Shown here: piece after piece, positions 8,144 through 17,616 of the stretch | Layout of the letters: the number at the start of each line of letters is the position of its first letter | How positions within the stretch are numbered: the first letter of the stretch is position 1 | Assembly (NCBI RefSeq): GCF_006717075.1 | Contig: NZ_VFQC01000001.1 | Span: forward strand, 3,271,501 to 3,335,500 | DNA: 64,000 bases | Source: Haloactinospora alba | Lineage (GTDB): Bacteria > Actinomycetota > Actinomycetes > Streptosporangiales > Streptosporangiaceae | Direction of reading: 5' to 3' | Program-made: the position numbers and the translations under genes | The notes under the pieces: generated by a model | What the model was told of the DNA's origin: nothing | Database searches by the model: none | Seen by the model: only the letters and a program-made list of their open reading frames with translations

Positions 8144-8181
8144 GTGGTCTATCCCCGCCCTTTCTAGTGGTCTATACCGAT
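8144..8181 (+). promoter_or_regulatory. Candidate DasR (dre-like) operator pair upstream of glmS
   Basis: AGTGGTCTATACCGAT at 8166-8181 closely resembles the DasR-responsive element consensus built on TGGTCTAGACCA. A half copy GTGGTCTAT occurs at 8144-8152, 23 bases (about two helix turns) away. DasR is the GntR-type N-acetylglucosamine regulator of actinomycetes, so control of glucosamine-6-phosphate synthesis fits. The site lies 75 bases before the glmS ATG. The rest of the 324-base gap shows no other clear feature. Confidence 0.5.
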
Positions 8182-8255
8182 ACCAGGGAAAATATCCAGT
8201 GGTATGGCGCGCTGGATGGTTCGTTTCCCCGGGAGCGTTGGTTACGCTGACACCC

Positions 8256-10109
8256 ATGTGCGGAATCGTTGGCTACGTCGGGCCGCAACCGGCGCTCGAG
8301 GTCGTCGTTGACGGCCTGTCACGGCTGGAATACCGGGGTTACGACTCCGCGGGCGTCGCCGTTCTCGCGGACGGCAAACTGGACACGGAGAAACGCTCCG
8401 GCAAGCTCGCCAACCTCATGACGGCGCTGGAGGAGACGCCCCGATCCAGCGACGGCATCGGTATCGGCCACACCCGCTGGGCCACACACGGCCCGCCCAC
8501 CGACACCAACGCCCATCCGCACACGGACGGGGACCGCCGGGTGGCGGTCATCCACAACGGCATCATCGAGAACTTCGCCACGCTGCGCATGGAGCTCGAG
8601 GAGCGCGGGTGCGTGTTCGCCTCGCAGACCGACACCGAGGTCACCGCCCACCTCCTCAGTGAGGAGATGAAGAACCGCGGCGACGACGACCTCGCCGGCG
8701 CGATGCGCACCGTGTGCCAGCGGCTCAAGGGCGCGTTCACCCTCGTCGTCATGGACACCGCCAACCCCGAGCTGATCGTCGGCGCGCGCCGCAACTCCCC
8801 CCTCGTCGTCGGTCGGGGAGAGGGCGAGAACTTCCTCGCCAGCGACGTCGCCGCGTTCATCGCCCACACGCGCAACGCCGTCGAGCTGGGCCAGGACCAG
8901 GTGGTGGAACTGCGCCGGGACTCGGTCACCATCACCGACTACGACGGCAACCCCGCCGACGTGCGGGAGTACTACGTGGACTGGGACGCCTCGGCCGCCG
9001 AGAAGGGCGGCTACGACTACTTCATGCTCAAGGAGATCGTGGAGCAGCCCCAGGCGCTCTCGGACACGCTCCTGGGCCGGGTCACGACCGACGGCACGCT
9101 CACCCTCGACGAGATGCGGATCTCCCCCGCCGAGCTGCGCGAGCTCGAGAAGATCGTGGTCATCGCCTCCGGCACCTCGTACCACGCCGGCATGATCGCC
9201 AAGTACGCGATCGAGCACTGGTGCCGCATCCCCTGCGAGGTGGAGGTCGCCAGTGAGTTCCGCTACCGCGACCCGATCCTGAACCGGCAGACGATGGTGA
9301 TCGCGATCTCCCAGTCGGGAGAGAGCATGGACACACTGATGGCGGTGCGCCACGCCCGGGAACAGCGCGCCCGCGTCCTGGCCATCTGCAACGTCAACGG
9401 GTCGACGATCCCGCGCGAGTCCGACGGGGTGCTCTACACCCACGCCGGGCCCGAGGTGGGTGTGGCCGCCACGAAGACCTTCCTCACCCAGCTCGCCGCG
9501 TGCTACCTGGTGGGCCTCTACCTGGCCCAGGCGCGCGACCTCAAGTACGGCGACGAGATCCGGGCGGTCGTGGAACAGCTGGCGAGCATGCCCGAGTACG
9601 TGGAGCGGGTCATCGGCACCGTGGACCGTGTGCGGGACCTGGCCCGGTCTCTGGCCGAGGCGAGCACGGTGCTGTTCCTCGGTCGGCACGTGGGTTACCC
9701 GGTCGCGCTGGAAGGCGCCCTGAAGCTCAAGGAACTCGCCTACATCCACGCCGAGGCGTTCACCGCGGGGGAGCTGAAACACGGGCCGATCGCGCTCATC
9801 GAGGACGGACTGCCGGTGGTGGTCGTGGCCCCCTCCCGCGAGGGTCGCGGGGTGCTGCACGACAAGATCGTCAGCAACATCCAGGAGATCCGGGCGCGCG
9901 GGGCACGCACCATCGTGGTCGCGGAGGAGGGCGACGAGGTGATCCGCCCGTTCGCGGACGAGATCGTCGAGGTTCCCTCCGTCCCGACCCTGCTGCAACC
10001 GGTGGTGGCCACCGTCCCGCTGCAGGTGTTCGCCTGCGAGCTCGCCCTCGCCAAGGGCAACAACGTCGACAAGCCGCGCAACCTCGCCAAGAGCGTGACC
10101 GTGGAGTAG
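8256..10109 (+). CDS. glmS: Glutamine-fructose-6-phosphate aminotransferase (isomerizing)
   Basis: A 617-residue enzyme making glucosamine-6-phosphate from fructose-6-phosphate and glutamine, the entry to peptidoglycan amino sugars. The start MCGIVGYVG exposes the catalytic Cys2 of the class II glutaminase domain (about 1-230). Two SIS domains follow, with SGTSYHAG and ISQSGESMDTLMA, then GRHVGYPVALEGALKLKELA, and the C-terminal KPRNLAKSVTVE that caps the active site. I chose the ATG at 8256 because Cys must follow it. It converges with glmM, the next enzyme in the pathway. Confidence 0.97.
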   Translation: MCGIVGYVGPQPALEVVVDGLSRLEYRGYDSAGVAVLADGKLDTEKRSGKLANLMTALEETPRSSDGIGIGHTRWATHGPPTDTNAHPHTDGDRRVAVIHNGIIENFATLRMELEERGCVFASQTDTEVTAHLLSEEMKNRGDDDLAGAMRTVCQRLKGAFTLVVMDTANPELIVGARRNSPLVVGRGEGENFLASDVAAFIAHTRNAVELGQDQVVELRRDSVTITDYDGNPADVREYYVDWDASAAEKGGYDYFMLKEIVEQPQALSDTLLGRVTTDGTLTLDEMRISPAELRELEKIVVIASGTSYHAGMIAKYAIEHWCRIPCEVEVASEFRYRDPILNRQTMVIAISQSGESMDTLMAVRHAREQRARVLAICNVNGSTIPRESDGVLYTHAGPEVGVAATKTFLTQLAACYLVGLYLAQARDLKYGDEIRAVVEQLASMPEYVERVIGTVDRVRDLARSLAEASTVLFLGRHVGYPVALEGALKLKELAYIHAEAFTAGELKHGPIALIEDGLPVVVVAPSREGRGVLHDKIVSNIQEIRARGARTIVVAEEGDEVIRPFADEIVEVPSVPTLLQPVVATVPLQVFACELALAKGNNVDKPRNLAKSVTVE

Positions 10110-10146
10110 GCCAGAGCGGGAGGGAGTGAACCCTCCCGCGGGAGCG

Positions 10147-10172
10147 GGTTCCTCCGCCGCGGCGGAGGAACC
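10147..10172. terminator. Bidirectional terminator hairpin between glmS and glmM
   Basis: GGTTCCTCCGCCG and CGGCGGAGGAACC form a perfect 26-base palindrome in the convergent gap 10110-10226. A smaller hairpin (GGGAGGG...CCCTCCC) precedes it. It can serve both genes. Confidence 0.7.
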
Positions 10173-10226
10173 ACAGCGCGGCTCCGCCGCCGGACGACGC
10201 GCGGGCAGGCGGTGCCAGCCGGGGCC

Positions 10227-11567
10227 CTACCCCAGGTCGGAGCGGACCACTCCGGCGAGGCGTTCGGCCACCTGGTATGCGTGGGACTCGGCCGCCGCCT
10301 CGACCATGACGCGCACCATCGGTTCGGTACCACTCGGCCGGATCAGCACACGCCCCGAGTCACCCAACTCCGTCTCCGCCAGCGTCACCGCTTCCGTCAC
10401 CGCTGCGGAGGTCTCCAGGCGGTCCTTGTCCACACCGCGCACGTTCACCAGTGCCTGCGGCAGCCGGGTCATGACGGTCGCCAGCTCACTCAGCGCCACA
10501 CCGTTCGCCGCCACCGCGCTGAGCAGCTGCAGCCCGGTGAGCAGACCGTCGCCCGTGGTGGCGTGGTCCGACATGATGATGTGGCCCGACTGCTCCCCGC
10601 CCAGCACGTACTCGCCCGCGCGCATCGCCTCCAGGACGTGGCGGTCGCCGACCGGGGTGTCCACGGTGGTGATCCCGCTCTCCCGCATCGCCAGCCGCAG
10701 GCCGAGGTTCGACATCACGGTGAGGACGAGCGTGTTACGGGCGAGGCGTCCCGCCTTGTACAGCTCGTGGGCGAGGATGCCCAGGATCTGGTCGCCGTCC
10801 ACCGTCGAACCGTCGGCGGCGACAGCGAGGCACCTGTCCGCGTCCCCGTCGTGGGCGATACCGGCGTCCGCCCCGTGCTCCAGCACGGCCCGACGCAGGG
10901 CGTCCAGGTGTGTGGAACCGCACTCCTCGTTGATGTTCAGCCCGTCCGGCCGGTCGTGGACGGCCACCACCTCGGCACCCGCGCGCTCCAGCGCGGCGGG
11001 GGCGATCCCGGTGGCGGCGCCGTGCGCGCAGTCCACCACGACCCGCAGCCCGTCCAGGGAGTGCGGCAGGGTCGCCACGAGGTGACCGACGTAGCGTTCC
11101 ACGGCCTCGTCCGAGTCGGTGACCCTTCCCACCTGGCCGCCCGAGACGGTTGGTGCGGAGGCGCCGAGGTTGGCCTCGATCTCGTCCTCCGCCTCCTCGG
11201 AGAGCTTGTCCCCGCCGCGGCCGAAGAACTTGATGCCGTTGTCCGGCGCCGGATTGTGGCTCGCCGAGATCATCACACCGAAGTCGGCCGCGAGATCCGA
11301 GGTGAGGAACGCCACGGCCGGTGTGGGCACCACTCCGAGACGGACCACGTCCACGCCGGAACCGGCCAGGCCGGCGGCGACAGCGGACTCCAGGAACTCC
11401 CCGGACACCCGGGGGTCGCGGCCGATCACCGCGAGGGGGCGCTCCCGCGTACCGTCCGGGGTGCCCAGCACCCGTGCGGCGGCGGTCGCAAGGTCCAGCG
11501 CGAAGGCCGCGGTGAGGTCCTCGCCGGCGACGCCGCGCACCCCGTCAGTACCGAACAGCCGAGCCAC
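10227..11567 (-). CDS. glmM: Phosphoglucosamine mutase
   Basis: A 446-residue enzyme converting glucosamine-6-phosphate to glucosamine-1-phosphate for UDP-GlcNAc synthesis. [18 protein letters not shown] holds the phosphoserine (Ser103, in ASH). The magnesium loop is [11 protein letters not shown], the sugar-binding loop GGEQSGHII, and the phosphate-binding loop [14 protein letters not shown] near the C-terminus. Length is standard. It is 208 bases downstream of rpsI, with a terminator between, an arrangement common in actinomycetes. Confidence 0.96.
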   Translation of the reverse strand: MARLFGTDGVRGVAGEDLTAAFALDLATAAARVLGTPDGTRERPLAVIGRDPRVSGEFLESAVAAGLAGSGVDVVRLGVVPTPAVAFLTSDLAADFGVMISASHNPAPDNGIKFFGRGGDKLSEEAEDEIEANLGASAPTVSGGQVGRVTDSDEAVERYVGHLVATLPHSLDGLRVVVDCAHGAATGIAPAALERAGAEVVAVHDRPDGLNINEECGSTHLDALRRAVLEHGADAGIAHDGDADRCLAVAADGSTVDGDQILGILAHELYKAGRLARNTLVLTVMSNLGLRLAMRESGITTVDTPVGDRHVLEAMRAGEYVLGGEQSGHIIMSDHATTGDGLLTGLQLLSAVAANGVALSELATVMTRLPQALVNVRGVDKDRLETSAAVTEAVTLAETELGDSGRVLIRPSGTEPMVRVMVEAAAESHAYQVAERLAGVVRSDLG

Positions 11568-11718
11568 GGATCACTCGTCCCTTCCCAAACACGAGACGGT
11601 CACCGCTCGGGGCGGTGACACGAGATACACGTAAGGCCCGCGGATCCCAGCGAGGGACCGGCGGGCCAACAGTACACACCCACACGGGCGGCGGCACGGA
11701 ACGCTCCGGGCGTTTTCC

Positions 11719-11745
11719 GGGAACCGGCCGTCGTGGCCGGTTCCC
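11719..11745 (-). terminator. Terminator downstream of rpsI
   Basis: GGGAACCGGCC GTCGT GGCCGGTTCCC is a perfect 11-base stem with a five-base loop, 30 bases after the rpsI stop on the minus strand. It separates the rplM-rpsI operon from glmM. Confidence 0.7.
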
Positions 11746-11775
11746 GACGCGTCCGGAGGCACAGCTCCGGACCGC

Positions 11776-12291
11776 TTAACGCTTGGAGTACTGCGGAGCC
11801 TTGCGGGCCTTCTTCAGGCCGGCCTTCTTACGCTCCACCTTGCGGTCGTCCCGGGTGAGGTAACCGGCCTTCTTCAGCACCGGACGGTTGTTCTCCGAGT
11901 CCAACCCGGCAAGCGCGCGGGCGAGCCCGTGCCGCAGCGCACCGGCCTGCCCACTCGGGCCGCCGCCGTTCAGACGCGCGAAGATGTCGTAGGCCCCGTC
12001 GAACCCGAGGGCGACCAACGGCTCCTTGATGATCTGCTGGTGGACCTTGTCCGGGAAGTAGTCCTCCAGGGACTTGCCGTTGACCGTCCACTCGCCGGAG
12101 CCGGGCGTGATCCGGACACGGGCGACCGCCTTCTTGCGCCGCCCGGTACCGCCACTCGGTCCGGAAGCGGTGGGAACGTACTCCGCGACGGGCGCCTCGG
12201 GCGACTCGCTGGTGTACTCCGCCGGGAACTCGTCGGGGGTGTCTTCGACGTCCTGGGGGACGGCGTCTTCGATGCCGGTGGGCTCGACCAC
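11776..12291 (-). CDS. rpsI: 30S ribosomal protein S9
   Basis: A 171-residue protein. The conserved S9 core begins near residue 48 ([20 protein letters not shown]) and ends with the invariant [12 protein letters not shown] tail that reaches the P-site tRNA. The first about 45 residues are an acidic, Pro/Glu-rich extension, seen in other actinobacterial S9 proteins. It follows rplM by 36 bases in the usual L13-S9 operon. RRKKAV and [20 protein letters not shown] are rRNA-binding segments. Confidence 0.97.
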   Translation of the reverse strand: MVEPTGIEDAVPQDVEDTPDEFPAEYTSESPEAPVAEYVPTASGPSGGTGRRKKAVARVRITPGSGEWTVNGKSLEDYFPDKVHQQIIKEPLVALGFDGAYDIFARLNGGGPSGQAGALRHGLARALAGLDSENNRPVLKKAGYLTRDDRKVERKKAGLKKARKAPQYSKR

Positions 12292-12327
12292 GGTTCTCCT
12301 CGTACTTCCTCTAAGTCTCGCGAACGC

Positions 12328-12777
12328 CTACGCGGGCTGATCGATCTTGGTGAGTTCGAACGGCACCGGCTTCTGCGCCTGGTGCGGATGCTCAGGTCCG
12401 GCGTACACCTTGAGCTTCTTGCCCATGCGGCGGCCGAGAGGACCCTTCGGCAGCATTCCTTTGACAGCCTTCTCAATGGCGCGCTCAGGCTGCTTGGCGA
12501 GCAAGTCACCGTAGGCGATGGAACGGAGACCGCCGGGGTAGCCGGAATGCCGGTAGGCGCGCTTCTGCACCAGCTTGTTGCCGGTCAACTTCACCTTTTC
12601 GGCATTCACGACGATCACGAAGTCACCGGTGTCCATATGCGGTGCGTAGTACGGCTTGTGTTTGCCGCGAAGCAGCGTGGCGACGTGGCTGGCCAGCCGC
12701 CCAAGCACGACATCGCGGGCGTCGATGACGTGCCACTGACGCTGGACATCGCTGGGCTTAGGGCTGTATGTGCGCAC
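12328..12777 (-). CDS. rplM: 50S ribosomal protein L13
   Basis: This 149-residue early-assembly 23S rRNA-binding protein has the hallmark [20 protein letters not shown] and the segment [18 protein letters not shown], followed by [12 protein letters not shown] and [20 protein letters not shown]. The start [11 protein letters not shown] is typical of actinobacteria. It heads a two-gene operon with rpsI; a strong promoter is visible at 12970-12999, leaving a leader of about 185 bases. Confidence 0.97.
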   Translation of the reverse strand: MRTYSPKPSDVQRQWHVIDARDVVLGRLASHVATLLRGKHKPYYAPHMDTGDFVIVVNAEKVKLTGNKLVQKRAYRHSGYPGGLRSIAYGDLLAKQPERAIEKAVKGMLPKGPLGRRMGKKLKVYAGPEHPHQAQKPVPFELTKIDQPA

Positions 12778-12969
12778 GATCGTAAGCCTTCGTCTCGGTC
12801 GGCGGTATCCATCCCCGCGAGCGGAGATGCAGAACTCGTATTACTGGTCCGGGATGCCCCAGGTAACTCTCGGGGTCTTCCGGTGGGAGTGCGCGGACGA
12901 TGATGCGTGATCGGCGCCCCAACACGAGGTTATGGCAGCCCACGGCAACTCAACGCACAACGACGGAGC

Positions 12970-12999
12970 ATTCTACTGTTCGTTAGTACCACAGGTCAA
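12970..12999 (-). promoter_or_regulatory. Promoter of rplM-rpsI
   Basis: On the minus strand TTGACC, 18 bases, TAGAAT is close to the housekeeping sigma consensus. It is the only strong match in the 300 bases upstream of rplM. Confidence 0.7.
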
Positions 13000-13189
13000 A
13001 ATGCCCCGCGAGCGCACCTAGGTCTACACTGGCACCATAGTTGGTGCGTGCTCCACATCCAATTATGCCTGCCCCGGGAGAGTGCTTTGGCCGCCCGCCG
13101 CTCCTCTCCCGCCCGAGAACCGGCGGGCGATCGTCCGTGTTCCCGGGAGTAGCGGGATTCCAGCCGCCACGTTTCCGGTCTGGATTCGT

Positions 13190-14911
13190 GTGGTTTGGGG
13201 AGATTACTCTCATCCGCGACGGCGCTTATACTCGACTGCCGTCGGTGAGCACAGCGACGCTCTGGCCTGGAGCTCTCGCGATCGGCCACCGTACACCGTA
13301 CTCCCGCAGGAAGCCGCGGTCTCCCCCGACAGTGCCGTTCGCGCACTCGACCCAGTTCAGCAGCCCACAGACAGTCTTGGGAGCCCTGCCATCGCACCGC
13401 ATCCGAACGATTCCAACGACGGTCCTCCCACCCCCCAGGGAGGGTCCCAACAACCGCAGAACATCCCCCCGGACCGGTACTCGGCGGACGAGGACCCGCA
13501 ACACGAGCAGTGGAACGCGCCCCAGGCCGATCCCGCGTCCCACCACCCCCAACCGGGTCCTCCTCCCGGAGCTCCAGGACAGCCACCGAACGGCTCCACG
13601 TCTGGCCAGCCACCGCAGGCTCCGCCGCCCCCGCATCCCCCGCAGGGACAGCCGCCCCAGGGACAGCCGCCGCAGGGCCCGCCCGCGTCCGGGCCACAGT
13701 CCCCCCAGGGACAGCCGCCACAAGGCCAGCCCCCGCAGGGACCACCACCAGCGGGCCAGCCCCCGCAAGGCCAACCACCCCAGGGACAGCCGCCCCAACG
13801 GCCGCCCGCGTCCGGACCGCAACACCCCCACGGACAACCGCCACAAGGCCAGCCCCCGCAGGGACCACCACCAGCGGGCCAGCCCCCGCAAGGCCAACTC
13901 CCGCAGGGACAGCCACCCCAGGGGCCGCCCGCGTCCGGACCACAGCAACCACCCACCGGACCGCCTCCCCCCGGGCAGCCCCCGCCCCCGCAACAGCCGC
14001 TGCAGGGACGTGTCGTACAGCCGGAGAACCAACCCCACGACGCGGTCCAGGCCGAACCCGTCGAGAGCGCCCCTCCCGACGGAGCCGCCTCCGGTCCCCC
14101 TTCCAGCGGCTCGGCCCCGCAGGCGGAGGGTCTCGGGGGGCGCCCCATGTTCCGGGACGAGTCCCCGGCGGCAGGCTCCCCGGCGCCCGGAGGAGACGTC
14201 CCGCAGAGCGGCACCACCGCCGAGATCGACGTCTCCGCCATGGGCGAGGAGAAGCCGTCCCGTCGGATGACCCCCCGGACCACCATGCTGCTGAGCGCGG
14301 GGTTCGTGGTCCTGCTGCTGCTCAGCGGCGGCGGTGCGTTACTCCTCGCCACCAGCGGCTCGGGCGCCTCCGAGGCCGAGCTCACCGGCGAAGGCGTCGC
14401 TGACGAGTCGAACGACTCCGAGCCGCTGCGGTCCGGGAACCTCTTCCCGGAGACCGTCGACGCCGGCGGGGAGGAGTACTCGCTCGTCATCGACGACGAC
14501 ACCGACGACTGCGCCACCGCCGCCCAGGGAGGTTACGGCGAGCAGCTCGAGGAGAACGAGTGCCGCCAGATCGTACGCGCCTCCTACACCAGCGAGGAAA
14601 CGAACCGGGCGGTCACCGTCGGCGTCGCCGCCATGTCCACGGCCGACAACGCCCAAGCGGCGCAGGAGGCCCAGGACCTCGGCTCCTCCTGGTTCGCCGG
14701 GCTCAACGGGGAACAGGGCAGCGGCACGGAACGCATGCGCTACGCGTCCGGCCAGGGGTCCGGAGCCCAGTGGGGGCGGTACCTCATATTCGCCCTCGCC
14801 GCCAACAACGACGGACGCGCCGCCCCGAGGGACGCCGAGAAACTCACCACTCTCAGCGACGACTTCGTGGAGGTCCCCTTCGACTCGCTGAGCGAACGCG
14901 CCCAGGAGTGA
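13190..14911 (+). CDS. Pro/Gln-rich repeat protein with one transmembrane helix and extracytoplasmic domain
   Basis: The product has about 260 residues of Pro/Gln-rich disorder, built from PPQGQ motifs, then an acidic linker. A single membrane helix follows (TMLLSAGFVVLLLLSGGGA), then an outside domain of about 160 residues with two cysteines (DDCATAAQGG and NECRQIV) that could form a disulfide. No family is recognised. The start is uncertain: in-frame GTG codons at 13082 and 13190 lie upstream of or inside a good promoter (13204-13232), and no ATG/GTG/TTG follows before clearly coding sequence. The GTG at 13190 is provisional. In mycobacteria the truA-rplM interval holds the ESX-4 locus; here it holds only this gene. 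Confidence 0.65.
   Translation: MVWGDYSHPRRRLYSTAVGEHSDALAWSSRDRPPYTVLPQEAAVSPDSAVRALDPVQQPTDSLGSPAIAPHPNDSNDGPPTPQGGSQQPQNIPPDRYSADEDPQHEQWNAPQADPASHHPQPGPPPGAPGQPPNGSTSGQPPQAPPPPHPPQGQPPQGQPPQGPPASGPQSPQGQPPQGQPPQGPPPAGQPPQGQPPQGQPPQRPPASGPQHPHGQPPQGQPPQGPPPAGQPPQGQLPQGQPPQGPPASGPQQPPTGPPPPGQPPPPQQPLQGRVVQPENQPHDAVQAEPVESAPPDGAASGPPSSGSAPQAEGLGGRPMFRDESPAAGSPAPGGDVPQSGTTAEIDVSAMGEEKPSRRMTPRTTMLLSAGFVVLLLLSGGGALLLATSGSGASEAELTGEGVADESNDSEPLRSGNLFPETVDAGGEEYSLVIDDDTDDCATAAQGGYGEQLEENECRQIVRASYTSEETNRAVTVGVAAMSTADNAQAAQEAQDLGSSWFAGLNGEQGSGTERMRYASGQGSGAQWGRYLIFALAANNDGRAAPRDAEKLTTLSDDFVEVPFDSLSERAQE
13204..13232 (+). promoter_or_regulatory. Candidate promoter before the Pro/Gln-repeat gene
   Basis: TTACTC, 17 bases, TATACT. 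The -10 is a near-perfect match and the local DNA is AT-rich. It implies transcription from about 13239, downstream of the in-frame GTG codons. Confidence 0.45.
13632..13960 (+). repeat. 123-bp tandem repeat encoding a 41-residue PPQGQ unit
   Basis: The block starting CCACAAGGCCAGCC recurs at 13718 and 13841, a period of 123 bases (41 codons). Each period holds smaller PPQGQ units and ends in PPASGPQ. A shorter partial copy precedes them. Near identity at the base level points to recent expansion. Confidence 0.85.
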
Positions 14912-14922
14912 GCCGGGCCCGA

Positions 14923-14971
14923 GGGGCCGGTGGCGACGGGCCCACTCCCGCTGGTCTCCGCCACCGGCCCC
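14923..14971. terminator. Bidirectional terminator between repeat-protein gene and truA
   Basis: GGGGCCGGTGGCG (14923-14935) pairs perfectly over 13 bases with CGCCACCGGCCCC (14959-14971) in the 73-base convergent gap. Confidence 0.75.
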
Positions 14972-14984
14972 TTCCGCGTGAGCG

Positions 14985-15827
14985 TCAGCACCCGCCCGAG
15001 GAGAGACTGCGGATCCTGCGGGTGGCGGTCGCCCGCTCGGCGAGCTCACTGTCCGGCGGGTAGCGCACCTCCTCCAGGGTGAGCCCGTGCGGCGGAACCA
15101 CGTGCACCGCGGAGTCGCGCACCCCGGCGTCCAGCACCCGGCGCGGCCAGCCCGGGTCCCGTCGGCCGTCCCCCACCGCCAACAGGGCTCCCACCAGCGC
15201 GCGGACCATGTTGTGGCAGAACGCGTCGGCCTGCACCGTGGCCGCGTACACGTGTTCGGCCTCCATGGACCACCGCAGACGCAGCAGCTCCCGGATCGTG
15301 GTCGCGCCCTCCCGCTTGCGGCAGTAGGCGGCGAAGTCGTGCTCACCGGTCAGTTCGGCAGCGGCCTCGTTCATCAGTTCCAGGTCCAGGGAGCGCTTGT
15401 GCCACAGGACATCCTTGCGGCGCAGCGGATCCACCCCGCCCGGGGCGTCACTGACCCGGTAGACGTAGGTGCGCAACAACGCCGAGAAGCGGGCGTCGAA
15501 CCCCTCCGGAGCCGCGGTGGCGGCGCCGACGCGCACATCCTGCGGGAGGACACCGGTCAGGCGGTGCACCAGCCGCTGCCCCTCGGCCTCCCACACCGCC
15601 CGCGGCAGGTCGACGTGGGCGACCTGATCCCGGGCGTGCACCCCGGCGTCGGTACGGCCGGCCACCGTCAGCTGGACGTCCTCCTCTCCCAGCCGCAGCA
15701 CCCGCGCCAGCGCCGCCTGCAGCTCGCCCTGGACGGTTCTCCGGTCGGGCTGCCGCGCCCAACCGGAGAAGTCGGCACCGTCGTAGTCGATGTCCAGTCT
15801 CACCCGGACACGCGCGGACTCGTCCAT
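14985..15827 (-). CDS. truA: tRNA pseudouridine(38-40) synthase
   Basis: A 280-residue enzyme that modifies the anticodon arm. [18 protein letters not shown] opens the protein, the catalytic Asp is in [16 protein letters not shown], and [14 protein letters not shown]-type and [16 protein letters not shown] segments follow as expected. I chose the ATG at 15827, which has a GGGGGAG site upstream; the longer frame to 16001 is Arg/Pro-rich shadow. It is the last gene after rplQ, with a hairpin between them that may reduce read-through. Confidence 0.94.
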   Translation of the reverse strand: MDESARVRVRLDIDYDGADFSGWARQPDRRTVQGELQAALARVLRLGEEDVQLTVAGRTDAGVHARDQVAHVDLPRAVWEAEGQRLVHRLTGVLPQDVRVGAATAAPEGFDARFSALLRTYVYRVSDAPGGVDPLRRKDVLWHKRSLDLELMNEAAAELTGEHDFAAYCRKREGATTIRELLRLRWSMEAEHVYAATVQADAFCHNMVRALVGALLAVGDGRRDPGWPRRVLDAGVRDSAVHVVPPHGLTLEEVRYPPDSELAERATATRRIRSLSSGGC

Positions 15828-15852
15828 GTTCGCTCCCCCGGCGACGTACAAC

Positions 15853-15883
15853 GTGCCCGGCCCCGCGGAAGGGGACCGGGCAC
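15853..15883 (-). terminator. Hairpin between rplQ and truA
   Basis: GTGCCCGG-CCCC and GGGGA-CCGGGCAC form a 12-base stem with one bulge 27 bases after the rplQ stop. With no T-tract it is probably a partial attenuator rather than a full stop. Confidence 0.45.
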
Positions 15884-15909
15884 GGCAGGACGGAACGTGA
15901 GCGGGAGTC

Positions 15910-16383
15910 TTACCGCTCCTCGGCCGTCTCCTCGGCGCTCTCGGCGCTCTCGGCACTGTCGGTGCTCTCCTCGGCCGCCGCCTGTTCGGCTGCGGAAGCA
16001 CCGCGGGCGCGGCCGGCGCCCGCCGGCAGAGCCTCCACCAGCTCGATCACGGCCATCGGAGCACCGTCACCCTTGCGCGGCCCGACCCGGGTGATGCGGG
16101 TGTAGCCGCCCTCCCGGTTCTCGTAGCGCGGGCCGATCACGGTGAACAGCTCGTGCACCACCGACTTGTCGGTGATCTTCGTCAGAACCTGACGGCGCGC
16201 GTGCAGGTCGCCCCGCTTGCCGAGGGTGATGAGCTTCTCCGCGTACGGACGCAGACGCTTGGCCTTGGCCTCGGTCGTCTTGATCCGGCCGTGCTCGAAC
16301 AGCGCGGTCGCCAGGTTGGCCAACAGGTGTTTCTCGTGGGTCGGGCCGGCGCCCAGCCGCGGCCCCTTGGTTGGCGTGGGCAT
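15910..16383 (-). CDS. rplQ: 50S ribosomal protein L17
   Basis: A 157-residue protein. The core [40 protein letters not shown] and the [20 protein letters not shown] loop match L17 at the exit-tunnel surface. After residue 120 there is an acidic, Ala/Glu/Ser-rich tail with AESAESAEE repeats, a common actinobacterial extension. The ATG at 16383 is chosen over one at 16440 because MPTPTKG is the conserved start. It directly follows rpoA, as in most bacteria. Confidence 0.96.
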   Translation of the reverse strand: MPTPTKGPRLGAGPTHEKHLLANLATALFEHGRIKTTEAKAKRLRPYAEKLITLGKRGDLHARRQVLTKITDKSVVHELFTVIGPRYENREGGYTRITRVGPRKGDGAPMAVIELVEALPAGAGRARGASAAEQAAAEESTDSAESAESAEETAEER

Positions 16384-16452
16384 GGTGTCGTTCTCCTCGT
16401 GGTGCGGTCCCCGGTAGGGCTGTACCCGACCAGGGACCATGGGCGGCGTCTC

Positions 16453-17475
16453 TTAGTACTGTTCGGTCTCGACGAACGACTCGTCGTCCTCGTCGTCCGA
16501 CTCGTAGGAGTCCGCCGCGGTGCTCGGGTCGAATCCAGGCGGGGAGTCCTTCAGGGAAAGCCCCATGTCGATCAGTTTCTGCTTGACTTCCTCGATCGAC
16601 TTCGCGCCGAAGTTCCGGATGTCCAGCAGGTCCTGCTCGGAACGGGCCACCAGCTCGCCGACGCTGTGGATGCCCTCACGCTTGAGGCAGTTGTACGAGC
16701 GAACCGTGAGGTTGAGGTCCTCGATCGGCAGCGCGAGGTCAGCGGCCAGCGCGGCATCCGTCGGCGACGGGCCCATGTCGATCCCCTCGGCATCGACGTT
16801 GAGCTCGCGCGCCAGCCCGAACAGCTCGACCAGCGTCTTTCCGGCGCTGGCGATCGCGTCCCGCGGCCGGATGCACGGCTTGGTCTCGACGTCCACCGAC
16901 AGCCGGTCGAAGTCGGTGCGCTGTTCCACACGGGTCGCTTCGACCTTGTAACTGACACGCAGCACCGGCGAGTAGATCGAGTCGATCGGGATGCGACCGA
17001 TCTCCTGACCCGGCTGCTTGTTCTGCGTCGCGGAAACGTAACCACGGCCGCGTTCGACCGTCAGCTCCATCTCCAACTTGCCCTTGCTGTTCAGCGTGGC
17101 GAGGTGCAGGTCGGGATTGTGCACCTCGACGCCGGCGGGCGGGGCGATGTCCGCGGCGGTGACAACGCCGGGCCCCTGCTTGCGCAGGTACATCAGCACC
17201 GGCTCGTCGTGCTCCGAGCTGACCACCAGACCCTTGAGGTTCAGGATGATCTCGGTGACATCCTCCTTGACCCCGGGAACGGTGGTGAACTCGTGCTCGA
17301 CCCCCTCGATCCGGATGCTGGTGACAGCCGCACCCGGAATGGAGGACAGCAGGGTCCGCCTGAGCGAGTTACCGATGGTGTAGCCGAAGCCCGGCTCCAA
17401 CGGTTCGAGTACGAACTTGGAGCGGAACTCCGAGAGTGACTCCTCGGAGAGCGCTGGACGCTGAGCGATCAACAT
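16453..17475 (-). CDS. rpoA: DNA-directed RNA polymerase subunit alpha
   Basis: A 340-residue alpha subunit. The N-terminal dimerisation and assembly domain (about 1-230) contains [20 protein letters not shown] and [12 protein letters not shown] linker leads to the C-terminal domain, where [20 protein letters not shown] and [17 protein letters not shown] contact UP elements and activators. The start [12 protein letters not shown] at 17475 is the actinobacterial norm. It lies 141 bases after rpsK without an rpsD gene between. Confidence 0.97.
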   Translation of the reverse strand: MLIAQRPALSEESLSEFRSKFVLEPLEPGFGYTIGNSLRRTLLSSIPGAAVTSIRIEGVEHEFTTVPGVKEDVTEIILNLKGLVVSSEHDEPVLMYLRKQGPGVVTAADIAPPAGVEVHNPDLHLATLNSKGKLEMELTVERGRGYVSATQNKQPGQEIGRIPIDSIYSPVLRVSYKVEATRVEQRTDFDRLSVDVETKPCIRPRDAIASAGKTLVELFGLARELNVDAEGIDMGPSPTDAALAADLALPIEDLNLTVRSYNCLKREGIHSVGELVARSEQDLLDIRNFGAKSIEEVKQKLIDMGLSLKDSPPGFDPSTAADSYESDDEDDESFVETEQY

Positions 17476-17616
17476 GGTCCGTGATTCCTTTCCCACGGCC
17501 GCCCGCTATTTGACGGCCACTGGTCGGCTCCGCGCGGCGGAGCCTGTTACTAACCCGTTCTTCCCGGGATCTCGCGGATCACGCGGATCCGCGAGGGCAA
17601 CGCGGCGCCGAGGTCC

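Noticed and set aside
8100-8255. glmS ribozyme upstream of glmS
   Set aside because: None of the conserved ribozyme core or the self-cleavage context is visible; the only signal is the DasR-like box.
13041-14270. Arg/Pro-rich open frame overlapping the Pro/Gln-repeat gene
   Set aside because: It is the +1 phase of the repeat DNA. Codon third positions and the membrane helix support the other frame.
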